Below, one piece after another: positions 23,701 through 32,839 of a stretch of 64,000 nt of DNA; position 1 is the first letter of the stretch, and the number at the start of each line of letters is the position of its first letter. The DNA is from Phycomyces blakesleeanus NRRL 1555(-) (taxonomy: Eukaryota; Mucoromycota; Mucoromycetes; Mucorales; Phycomycetaceae). A program made the position numbers and the translations under genes. The notes under the pieces were generated by a model. That model searched no databases. It was not told the DNA's origin and saw nothing but the letters and a program-made list of their open reading frames with translations. The DNA is taken from the NCBI RefSeq assembly GCF_001638985.1, contig NW_017265134.1:186001-250000 (forward strand), written 5' to 3'.

Positions 23701-23803
23701 GTGCATGTCTTCTGAGCGTTTGGATAGACACCAAAACAAATCCCCTGCTATTGGAAGAGCATTTAGAGCACTTGCATTCTGAATTGTTGTTGTTGTTTGA
23801 CAT
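20787..23803 (-). pseudogene. CMC (CACTA-type) Tnp2 transposase, three Trp codons turned to stops
   Basis: The start at 23803 gives MSNNNNNSECKCSKCSSN, then VSIQTLRRH, the usual cysteine-rich N-terminus of fungal Tnp2-type proteins. Short exons follow at about 23592-23509 and 23428-23330 (acidic, DISDDESDD). The main body runs from about 23266 with MMFDIYDGMKWK, MNINWFQPFNG, GVIYLCINNLP, LIGLMPGPKEAK and AALLLVACDIPAAHK, then a second block with IDPIHNLYLRTAKRIME, and ends ILPVHRICYPV to a TAA at 20787-20789. In-frame stops at 22257-22259 (TAG), 21909-21911 (TGA) and 20967-20969 (TGA) each replace a tryptophan conserved in the family. Otherwise the frame stays open for over 800 codons. It would act in the nucleus on element ends, which I could not locate. 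Confidence 0.85.
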
Positions 23804-24189
23804 ATTGTGTGTGTATGTTTTATTTTTTAAGTCTTTAGAATTGACAAGAATAGAAAATTGTTCAGGAACACAATTTAATATATATCTTTCCAAATTACAC
23901 CAGCTTCCAAAATGACATAGTTTATTCCAGTTATTAAAATGAGCAGTTCTCTAAATAGTAATTGATTGCCTCATTCTAAAATACAATAATATACACTTTT
24001 GTTAAAACATGTTGTCATGTACATTTTATTAGCTGTAGAGCATATACAACAAAAATATTTGTAGTAATATCACAACCATTAACCTCATCATACTTATAAA
24101 TAAATATTACAACAATAAAAAGCTTTATTATCTCACTCAAAAGATATCATTTAGTTTAAGGTCCCTACAACTATTGACTCTGCGACATG
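23804..24189. other. AT-rich spacer upstream of the Tnp2 gene
   Basis: Probably the promoter side of the Tnp2 gene and the end of its element. I looked for CACTA-type termini and saw none that pair with the other side. No gene. Confidence 0.4.
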
Positions 24190-24722
24190 GCTACAAGTCC
24201 CAAAAAGAAATCTTGCCGACATTTTTTACAAAAAAGAGTAAACTTGTTTTTTTATCCAATAAAACAGACCAAGCATTATCATTGCTGTCGAAAATAAAAA
24301 AGACAAAAGTGATGGAAATTTAAGCTACCACTCCACAAATAATAGTACCCTACGTCATAGATGAAATTACCCTATTTTTCCAGTGAATGTTGAGTATGTT
24401 ACATCTGATGGTATTCATACCAATACTATAGAAGGTAAAATACTATATAAGATAAAATTATTTTATTAACTTTTATTACATAGGTCTGTGGAATGGAATA
24501 AAAATGAACTGCAAGGCCTGATTGTGAACAAAACAAATGGTGCCATAGATGCTGATAGAATTCATATGGAGAAAAAAATATGAGAACAGATTGTGGCAAG
24601 GAATACTAAAGACGTTAGCTGAGATTTCTTTTGGAAGCATTGTTGACAACCCAATATTTACAAATTATGAATATTTAGAAGATGATGAAGATGAAGAATA
24701 TACTGATTCTATAATGGTTTAA
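24190..24722 (+). pseudogene. Decayed plus-strand ORF with acidic C-terminus
   Basis: It begins with an ATG (MATSPKKKSCRHFLQKR, about 24190), passes many stops, and ends in a clean acidic tail FTNYEYLEDDEDEEYTDSIMV with a TAA at about 24720-24722, which coincides with the start of repeat R copy 2. The basic N-terminus and acidic tail suggest a small transposon-borne DNA-binding protein, but I do not recognise it. Confidence 0.3.
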
Positions 24723-25716
24723 TAAAAAAATATAAGAAATTTGGATTTAAATTAATTTGTTTTAATAATATTAAAATGATAATATAAAAACAAAACATAA
24801 ATACATTTTAATTTAAATATATCAAAAGAATAACACCATTCAACATCTAATAATATGTCAAGTCTCGATCTGGTATTTCTTTTCTGGCACTTGTAACTAA
24901 GTTGCAGAATCAATATCACTGGGGATTGTTAAGTTTTTAAGAATAGTTTTTAGATAAAAATAAAGATGATTTTTATTAAATGTAATTCTTGACTATTTAT
25001 ACAACACGATTGTTGTTTTCTGACTAAAAGAATAGTTATGATAATATGTCTTAGATGGTGGTTATCCAGTAATATCTCTACAAGTATATTTCTCATCTCC
25101 AACATCTAAAACATAGACAAAAGACCAATCGGCGAAGTCAAGATCTTTTATCCTAAAAAGTCAACCATTACTGGTTGCTTGTAACTTCCGATTTTGGTCA
25201 CCGATGTCAACTCTGACAAATAGGTATAAGATAAGCTTTACATCTTAAAAAAAATCAAATAAAAAATACAGAGTGCAAAATGTATCCAGCTAGAATCGAA
25301 CCAGACTCTCTGCATCAGCAAACTGTAACTGTAACAAGTGACCACAAGTATATGCAGTCAAAAAATATTTATTATATTTTATGTATTGCCTTGAATTCAA
25401 AAGCATATTTGTTACCATTTTTACATAAACTTTGAAACTGCATTATCTTCACAACAAAAAACAGTACCAAAATGTGACGACTATTGATTAATATCTACGA
25501 AATTCAGACTATCCAAATCCGGTTTTGCCGTTATTATAGGACAAATATTTGCAGAGTAATTTTAAAAAAAGATATTAAAACACAGATATGTAGAACACAA
25601 AAAATGATTGGTTTTTAGCTTAAGAACATTGATCTGATTCTGAAAACTCATAGAGATATTATCTATATTGGTAGTTTAAATCTGGCTTTAAAAACCCCTT
25701 AAACCTTCATTCAACC
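24714..25716 (-). repeat. Repeat R, copy 2 (inverted), split by an LTR
   Basis: This is the reverse complement of 14586-15222 with the 363-bp LTR-C plus 4 duplicated bases inserted. Without the insert it is 636 bp against 637 bp in copy 1, and the two are nearly identical. Both ends coincide exactly with loss of similarity in the flanks, so this is a real element boundary and not just random similarity. Confidence 0.85.
24856..25218 (+). repeat. Solo LTR, family C, with 4-bp target duplication
   Basis: It reads TGTCAAGTCTCG to AACTCTGACA (363 bp), with TG...CA ends, and is flanked by AATA at 24852-24855 and 25219-25222. Comparison with repeat R copy 1 shows the uninterrupted site CTAATAATAGG, which proves insertion. 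Orientation is arbitrary since no internal region is present. Confidence 0.8.
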
Positions 25717-27493
25717 AAAGTACCCATGAAAAACATAAAAACATTTTATTTTATTACTTGATTTTACCCTGTCATTTTCTCCAAATTCATCTATTGTAAG
25801 AATGGAGTATCCACTTTACCTGTTGATTTACTATTACCTAACCAGAAGTGGAGAGTATCCAACTGGTTCAACCAAAAACATTACGTGCAAGATTTGAAGA
25901 CAAGCTTCCAAATTCGAAGTCCATGGCCATAAATTGTTCCATAAAAATCTTGTTTCTCCCATTGTCCAGAAACTATTACATGAAGGCATAGTCAAAGAAG
26001 TAATTAAGCGTGTCCACAAAGAAGGACACTACGGTGTCAACAACATATATTCTCAGCTTTGTTTGCAGTATACTGGTCCTTGTCTGTTTGAGTAAACCCA
26101 AAAAGTCATTCAAAATTATGTGACCTGTCAAGTCAGGACCAAGACACCACATAATAGAACTAAACCAGCACAACCTATTGACACTTCCATACATCCTTTC
26201 CACATGATTGGATGTCATGCAGTTGGCCCAATGGATCTGACAGAAGATGGTTATTGATACCTCTTAGTTGCTGTAGATTATTTAACAAGATGGTCAATCG
26301 CCCTACCAGTAAAAGATATAATCAAAGAAACTACTGCTGACTTCTTGTTTGATCATGCTGTTGTTTCATATGGCGTCCCAAATTTTATTCTTACTGATCG
26401 TGGCAGTAACTTCACTTCTGTCTATATTTGTGAATTTCTTAAACTGCTCAAATGTGGACATTTGACCACCACAGCATATCGTCCCCAAACCAATGGCCTA
26501 TGTGAAAGGCTCAACCAGACACTCACCCAAACATTAGCAAAGATTGTTAGAAACAACGATGCTCTTACCACTTGGGACAAATATGTCACCTCAGCTCTAC
26601 TTGCATTATGCATGATGCATAATGATACAACTGGCCACACACCTGCAAGGTTGTTCTATGGATACAATCTTTGTACTCCTGCTACTTGGCTTGCTCTCAG
26701 AACCGATTTTGTGCAGGGCAATCCTGTTGAAGAAATTGCTTGTCACACCAAGGTTATACAACATATGATAGACGAATTAAGACCTGAAGCTCGTAACTGC
26801 GCCAATGAAAAGAAACAGAAGTATAAGGCACAATATGACCTTCAAGTTTTTCCACGTCGTCGTTTTTCTCCTGGCAAACAAGTTCTTATGCGCAACCAGA
26901 AACCGCCGCATAAATTTTTGGATCGTTGGCTTGGGCCAATGACTGTTACTCACGTTAATAATAATGGAACATATCACCTTACTGGCCCTAACTACTGCTG
27001 TCTTCAAGGTGCTGTTAACGGTGACTTCCTTATTCCATTCAATAATCATAAACTTATGGTACCCGATGTACAAGTCAAGCATGTAGACCATTAGTTTCTT
27101 GCATGGATAGCTTGCTATGACTCCCTCTGATTATCAGTTCTTTCATTTTAGTGGTCTTGCTTAGCAAGGAGACCTTGACATGAGTATTGTAGAATGTTCT
27201 AACATTGACCAAAAATGTATATTTGTTTGATGTGACATCAACTTATGGACAGACTATTAAGTTATGGACAGTGCAAAGTCGTGACTCTATCTCCGGACAT
27301 GACAAAATCCAATTTCTTGGATTTATTTTCTCTCTCCCTCTTTTTCCTTTTTTCTTGCTATTAACATTTAAATTCCCACTGGACTTTAAATGCTTTTCCC
27401 CTTTTTTTCTATTTTTTTCTTGATTTTTATTTCCTTTTTAGCTTGCTTCCCTTTGCATTGCACTTGTTCCTTTACACTTCTTGATATTACTTC
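25717..27493 (+). mobile_element. 3' part of gypsy-A: integrase and untranslated tail
   Basis: A Ty3/gypsy fragment that begins after repeat R and runs to the LTR at 27494. Integrase is readable from about 25970. From 27095 to 27493 there is no gene; it is the non-coding stretch between the pol stop and the 3' LTR, rich in pyrimidine runs near 27330-27440. RT and RNase H are absent, so the copy is truncated. Confidence 0.75.
25960..27094 (+). pseudogene. Integrase of gypsy-A
   Basis: The frame shows an HHCC-like region (HKEGHYG, then NYVTCQVRT, where the second cysteine has been lost). The core follows: FHMIGCHAVGPMD, where the first catalytic D is replaced by H, then ILTDRGSNFTS with the second D and TNGLCERLNQT with the glutamate. 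The 249-residue open part is 26345-27094 and ends with a GPMTVTHV-containing C-terminal domain. There is a TAA after CLFE near 26094 and a TGA at 26255-26257 in DGY-stop-YLLVAVDYLTRW, where W is normal. Catalytically dead by these changes. Confidence 0.8.
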
Positions 27494-28025
27494 TGTTGTA
27501 AATGAGTATTGACTACTGCTGTAATTGAGAATAAGTCTGAAGGAAATAATATAAGGCCTCAGCTATTCCAGTCAAAGGTGTCTACTGATTACTTTATTAT
27601 TTAATACACAGGTTTAGCATGCATGATAGTGATTATATTTCATATGATGATATCACCATAATATGGGATACATCAGTGGATTATTATAAGCATAATTATA
27701 ACTTATAAACACATTTACTTTCGATGTTAATACTTCATTGGGGCTACACACATTTATATAATTAATCATATATTAATTATCCCAAGATCGCATTGCTCTG
27801 ATTAAAGCTCAGATAGGATCGATTACCTGACCCCAGTCATATAATTTTCCTAATCCAAAACAATATAATTAGCAGTAGTAGTTCAGTGTAGGAACCTGAC
27901 CAAACTTTGATACCAAATCTTTCTCAATAAACAAAACCTACACAAGTTCTCATAAATCTTCGTTCCTAATCTCAAATCTTCAATTCTTCCTCTTAAAAAC
28001 TTCTTCAACTTCAACCACCACAACA
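27494..28025 (+). repeat. 3' LTR of gypsy-A (family A)
   Basis: It runs TGTTGTAAATGAG to CCACCACAACA (532 bp) and follows the gypsy integrase in the same orientation, which fixes the orientation of family A. The flanks (ACTTC and GTATC) do not match, as expected for the 3' LTR of an element whose 5' side is missing. It is nearly identical to the two solo LTRs at 20148-20680 and 31693-32225. Confidence 0.9.
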
Positions 28026-28257
28026 GTATCACTTAACAAATAAATATAATGTGAATTACGAAATACAAGAAGAAGCATATGATAAGAATAGAAAAAATAG
28101 GTAATTTGACAGGTAAAAATTGGTGACAGACAGGTAGAAAAATAGGGAGAAGATAAAAATAGAAATTGTGACAATAACAAAGTTTGAGAAAGACAAAAAA
28201 GGGAAAACAAAGAAACAAAATATATCAAGATTGACAGACAACACTCTAAAGAACGAG

Positions 28258-28800
28258 TGTGGTGATCCAGACACTCGGATGTTGGATTTATCACATATAA
28301 GAACATATTCATATTGGGATAGCATAGTAGCTATCATCTTGTCAGTATAAAATATATATAAACGATTAAGTAATCAGCCCAATAATTATTACAGTTAGTA
28401 CTGTAGATAATATCTTAAAGATTGTTAAGATAATTATATCATACTGCTGGGTAAACTGTGTCAGATCAATATGGAGCCAATTTAGTAGGAAGTCCTAAAG
28501 CTCTAGTATAAAAGAGAAAAGAATAGCTAAGAGCTAAAGAAGTATAATTTATGACTTGATGTCATAATTGTAACACCGACACTAGTTAAGCAGTAAATAC
28601 ACTCTAATAACCAAATATAGTAAAGGAAGAAAGCCTTAAGAAACTAAGAGGTAATGACAAGAGCAGATTGTCTTTTCTTATAAAAAGGGACACTTTTTAT
28701 TTATGAATAAAGACAACTGATATACAGTCTCAAAGTATTTCTATATGTCTCTATTATCAAATATTTTATTTTTCTATTGTTTTATACCTGAAATACCACA
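28258..28800 (+). repeat. Solo LTR, family B
   Basis: It reads TGTGGTGATCCAGACAC to ATACCACA (543 bp) and nearly matches 15974-16516. The flanks ACGAG and ACAAG differ at one base, which may be a decayed 5-bp duplication. Confidence 0.88.
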
Positions 28801-29303
28801 ACAAGAACACTGTGTATGAATGAAGAATAATGATAATAATGGACAAAAATAAATAAGATCAAGGATAGAATGATGATTTTATTGATTGAAAAGATTGTTC
28901 CTTTTATAAATAAAAATATTTGGTTAAAATAATTTTTTAAGGAAAAGAAAAGAAAGTCAAGTGAAAATTTTTACTATATGTAACTGGTGTTGATAGTAGA
29001 AATAGAATAGAAAATTATAGAGAAAGTAATATAAAAATATAGTAAAAATATAATAATTGAATAAAGATAAAGTAAAAATATAGTAAGGTAGAATAGAAGT
29101 AAAGTAATAATATAATAACAATGTAGTAAAGTAAAGTAAAAAATATAATAATAGTATAATAATGGAATCTAATAAAATATAATAAAAAATAGTGTAAATA
29201 AATGTCGGCAATAAAGAAGTGTATAAAATTAGGGGAAAGAGGTATAATGTTTTTAGTGGGTGACATGTGAAGTTTTATAGAATAAAATCAACAGTAAAAA
29301 GAT
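28801..29303. other. Low-complexity AT-rich spacer
   Basis: From about 28990 to 29180 the sequence is an irregular array of AATATAATAA and TAGTAAAG-type words. The minus-strand ORFs at 28957-29266 encode only Tyr/Phe/Leu-rich low-complexity text and are not genes. Confidence 0.6.
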
Positions 29304-29686
29304 TGAGACGTATATAAGAATACTTTGAGACTGTATATAGGTTGTCTTTATTAAAGAATACAAAGTTGTCCTTTTTATATCAAAACACGATCTGCTTTAT
29401 CAGTCACATCTTAATTTCTTAAGTCTGAGTTCATTTAGATATTAGAGAGCTGGTACTGCTATGTTTATAATTTAATCTAATTGCAGTGTCCTCATATTAA
29501 CTCAGTACTTACTGAGCTGTCATAATTATAGTACTTACTGTAATTAATTATTGGTCTTATTGATTTACCATAAGTAAAATAAATAAATTATTCATTTGTT
29601 CTTGTAATGATAGCTGTTTTACTATAATAATAGGAATATGTTCTTAGATGTAATAAATCCAACAACCAAGTGCCTGGATCACCACA
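29304..29686 (-). repeat. Diverged, shortened relative of LTR family B
   Basis: Blocks such as GAATACTTTGAGACTGTATATAGGTTGTC (positions about 29312-29345) and the end GCCTGGATCACCACA parallel the inverted family-B copy at 15974-16516, but with many substitutions and deletions. The end with TGTGGTATTTC is missing. An older copy. Confidence 0.6.
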
Positions 29687-29992
29687 TGACAGATGTTTCT
29701 GAGGTGACAATATAGATGGGTATTTTAATTTTAAGGAACAGAATTATATTGGGGGGTTTGGGTATAGGGGTATCGGGAGCAAGATTTCCCAAGAAACCTG
29801 GGGGAACCACTCTTGTCCCTCGAGACACATCACTTGGTTGACTCACCGTCGACATCAATGTCCACGAGTCTGGTACCACCCGTCACGGCTCACCACCGGA
29901 CCAAACCACCGAAGGAATCCACCATCTGGTATCCATCACCAGAAGCTGTTTAAAGCTTGAGTTATTTACAGCACACGTGACAAATCACAGCA
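29687..29992. other. GC-richer patch of unknown nature beside the tRNA
   Basis: From about 29745 to 29935 the base composition is clearly less AT-rich than the surroundings. An open minus-strand frame (29679-29879) gives no motif. It may be a remnant of an element that targets tRNA flanks, but nothing in it supports a family. Confidence 0.3.
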
Positions 29993-30066
29993 GCCCCCGT
30001 GGCGTAATTGGATAACGCTTCAGACTTCTAATCTGAGGATTGCGGGTTCGACCCCCGTCGGGGGTG
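29993..30066 (+). tRNA. trnR-UCU: tRNA-Arg (anticodon UCU)
   Basis: A complete 74-nt cloverleaf without intron. The acceptor stem GCCCCCG pairs with CGGGGGT (one G-U), the D stem is GCGT/ACGC, the anticodon stem TCAGA/TCTGA encloses loop CTTCTAA with anticodon TCT at 30027-30029, and the T stem GCGGG/CCCGT encloses TTCGACC. The discriminator base is G at 30066. It decodes AGA. The internal B box GGTTCGACCCC is intact. It is the only clear host gene in the first 34 kb. Confidence 0.96.
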
Positions 30067-30070
30067 CTTA

Positions 30071-30075
30071 TTTTT
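30071..30075 (+). terminator. Pol III terminator of tRNA-Arg
   Basis: A run of five T bases starts 5 nt after the tRNA 3' end, the usual RNA polymerase III stop signal. Confidence 0.75.
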
Positions 30076-30644
30076 CGAAACAACAATGAAGTTATTAATT
30101 TTTGTCATGTCAGAGTTGACATCATAGATAGAAATCCTTAAGTCAGGTATCCAATCGGTTATTCCTTTTAACATATGCCCTCAATGTTATACCGATTGGT
30201 TCCCCTTTTTTTTAATTAAGACATACAGTAAAAAACATTTGTAAGGTGTGCAATTCGAAAATTTAAGGCGCACAATTTGAAAAAATAAGGCGCACTTTTA
30301 AGATTTTAATTTCTTTTTTAGAAAAACAAAAAGTGACGTACCAAGCACGTATTATTAGTTTTCCTTGCAGAAAATCATGCAAGAAGTGCATCAAGTCCCA
30401 TTTATATATGACACCTAAGAAATAAAAAGATTTTTTCAAAATGTTAGTGGCAACAAGAAGCTATAAAACCAAAAGCCTTAGTTTCAGTGTATATAACGTG
30501 GCTTACTGTAATACATTGTGACTGACTCTATTAACTTTTGTGAATGAATTTCACAAAAAGAATTGCATATATAAAGCTTTACTTATAATAAAGAAAACAA
30601 TATACACTTCCTTTCTCAATTATCTCAGCTTTTAATATAACAAA

Positions 30645-32534
30645 ATGTCCTCCTTTAAATTTGTATACGAAGATGGTCAAGGAAAAAGCATTAATGAAGA
30701 CGGTTCTCAAGTTTTGAGTCATATAATTGATGAGGATTATCATGGTCTTGAGACAATAGCAACCCATTCCCAATTCCTTGAATCAAGAAATAGAGATAGG
30801 ATTTCAGAAGTCTCAGAGGTATTTTTTTTTAAAAAAAAGTGGTAATTAAAAACGTATTTAAATATATATATCCAATTTAGAGTGACCAGACAGAGAACCA
30901 AGTGGGAAATCCAAGCATCCCCCCACCAAAAAGAAGCAAGACTACTCGTCAGCGTAATACTTACACTGATGAGAACATCATCAAGTTTTTCAAGCTGAAG
31001 GATGAGAAATTGCTTAGTGCTAAGGCTGCAGCAAAGCAATTGAATATAAGTGCCAGAGTGGCACAACATTGGGTGAAGAAGTACGATAAAGACCCAGACA
31101 ACTTGTTCAATCGTAGCAAGAAGGGCGGGAAAAAAGGACTAACCGACGAGCATAAGAAGTGCATTAAAGAATTCGTTGCCAAAGATGCATCTGTCTACGT
31201 TAAAGACATGATGGACCATCTTGTCTCAGTGTTTGGCGAGATCAACGTGTCGAAAGAGACTGTCAGGAGGTTTATGGCCAACGAATGCAACCTCACATTC
31301 AAAAAGGTCTATAAGCAGCCTGTAGCAAAGAACAGTGAGGAGAATATCGAGGCAAGATATAACTGGATTCTGCAGATGAAGAAAACAAGTGCCAACTACA
31401 TGACCAACTGTGTTTTCTTGGACGAGTCTGCCTTCGATATCAACATGCGGCATGGAAGAGGATGGTCCGAGAAGGGAAAGAAGGGAGTCACCACCACCCC
31501 AACCACCAGGTCCCACCCTCTTACCATTCTTGGGGCTATATCGGCCAAAGGACTTATATACGTCAGCTTGAGGAATCCTAAGTTCTGCAAGCAGTCCTCT
31601 TCTGGTGAGTCCAGCTCAAAGGGTACAGTGGCCGGGCATTTCTTTATGTTTGTGAAAGCTGTTCTTAGTGAGATGGACAAGTATGCCAAGATTGTTGTGG
31701 TGGTTGAAGTTGAAGAAGTTTTTAAGAGGAAGAATTGAAGATTTGAGATTAGGAACGAAGATTCGTGAGAACTTGTGTAGGTTTTGTTTATTGAGAAAGG
31801 ATTTTATATCAAAGTTTGACCAGGTTCCTACACTGAACTACTACTGCTATTTATATTGTTTTGGATTGGGGAAATTATATGACTGGGGTTGGGTAATCGA
31901 TCCTATCTGAGCCTTAATCAGAGCAACATGATCTTGGGATAATTAATGTATGATTAATTATATAAATGTGTGTAGTCCCAATGAAGTATTAACATCGAAA
32001 GTAAATGTGTTTATGAGTTATAATTATGCTTATAATAATTCACTGATGTATCCCATATTATGGTAATATCATCATATGAAATATAATCACTATCATGCAT
32101 GCTAAACCTGTGTGTTAAATAATAAAGTAATCGGTAGACACCTTTGACTAGAATAGCTGAGGCCTTATGTTATTTCCTTCAGACTTATTCTCAATTACAG
32201 CAGTAGTCAATACTCATTTACAACAAAGATGAAGGGGAACTTCCTGGTGATGGATAATGCACCCATTCACCAGAGTGCAGATATCAGTCGATATATCTCC
32301 TCCAGGGGATACAATTCGGTATACCTTCCAGTATACTCTCCAGAACTCAATCCTATTGAGATGTTTTGGAAAGTGGTGAAGGACAGAGTGCGAAGAAAGA
32401 GTTTGAATGACAATGAGACTATTCTCACCAGAATCGAGGATGGATGGCGTAGTCTTAGCGATGAGGACTACCATAACATCATTCAGCATTCTGTAAACCA
32501 GTTCACAAAATGTGAAAATAAAGAACCTTTGTGA
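30645..32534 (+). pseudogene. Tc1-type DD34E transposase, interrupted by a solo LTR
   Basis: Exon 1 starts at ATG 30645 (MSSFKFVYEDGQGKS) and ends at a GTATTT donor near 30820. Exon 2 begins at about 30880, includes 30902, and runs to the LTR. It has a helix-turn-helix N-terminal region (AAKQLNISARVAQHWVKKY) and the first catalytic D in FLDESAFD. After the LTR, 32226-32534 has LVMDNAPIHQS (second D) and YSPELNPIEMFW (E), 34 residues apart, so DD34E. Removing the LTR and one AAGAT copy rejoins the frame exactly, with no other stop. So it was an intact gene until a recent insertion. The stop codon is at 32532-32534. Confidence 0.9.
31693..32225 (-). repeat. Solo LTR, family A, with AAGAT target duplication
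   Basis: It reads TGTTGTGGTGG to TTTACAACA on the plus strand (533 bp), flanked by AAGAT at 31688-31692 and 32226-32230. Nearly identical to 20148-20680. It interrupts the Tc1-type transposase ORF between the first and second catalytic aspartates. Confidence 0.95.
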
Positions 32535-32839
32535 TTTCTCATTTTTTACATAATATAGCATACACTCAAATGTGCGACTTAAATTCTCGAATTGTGCGCC
32601 TTAAATTTTCGAATTGTGCGCCTTATTTTCTCGAATTGTGCGCCTTGTATAGTGTTTTTTACTGTATTATATTACCTTCCATAAATGTAAAACTAATATT
32701 TCTTAGATAAAATAATTAGTTTAGATAGTTTCACTTTTAAGAAATCTGTATAAATACTCCAACATTTATATTAATAAAAAAGCATTAGAGAGGTTTGTGT
32801 AATGTTTTTAACAAAATTAAAAAGAAAATTTCCCATATA

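Larger units (their letters stand above)
30226..32664 (+). mobile_element. Tc1/mariner-type element with repeat-rich ends, carrying a solo LTR
   Basis: The ends CAGTAAAAAAC (30226) and its inverse ending at 32664 are flanked by TA on both sides (30224-30225, 32665-32666), the Tc1/mariner target. Just inside each end lies a tandem array of a 22-bp unit beginning AAGGCGCACAATTCGA: about 2.5 units on the left (30243-30296) and 3.5 on the right (about 32563-32646). A plus-strand transposase gene fills the element. A 533-bp solo LTR of family A sits inside it. Confidence 0.9.

Noticed and set aside
28957..29266. Minus-strand ORFs rich in Tyr, Phe and Leu, looking like membrane proteins
   Set aside because: They only reflect low-complexity AT-rich repeats; no start context, no domain.
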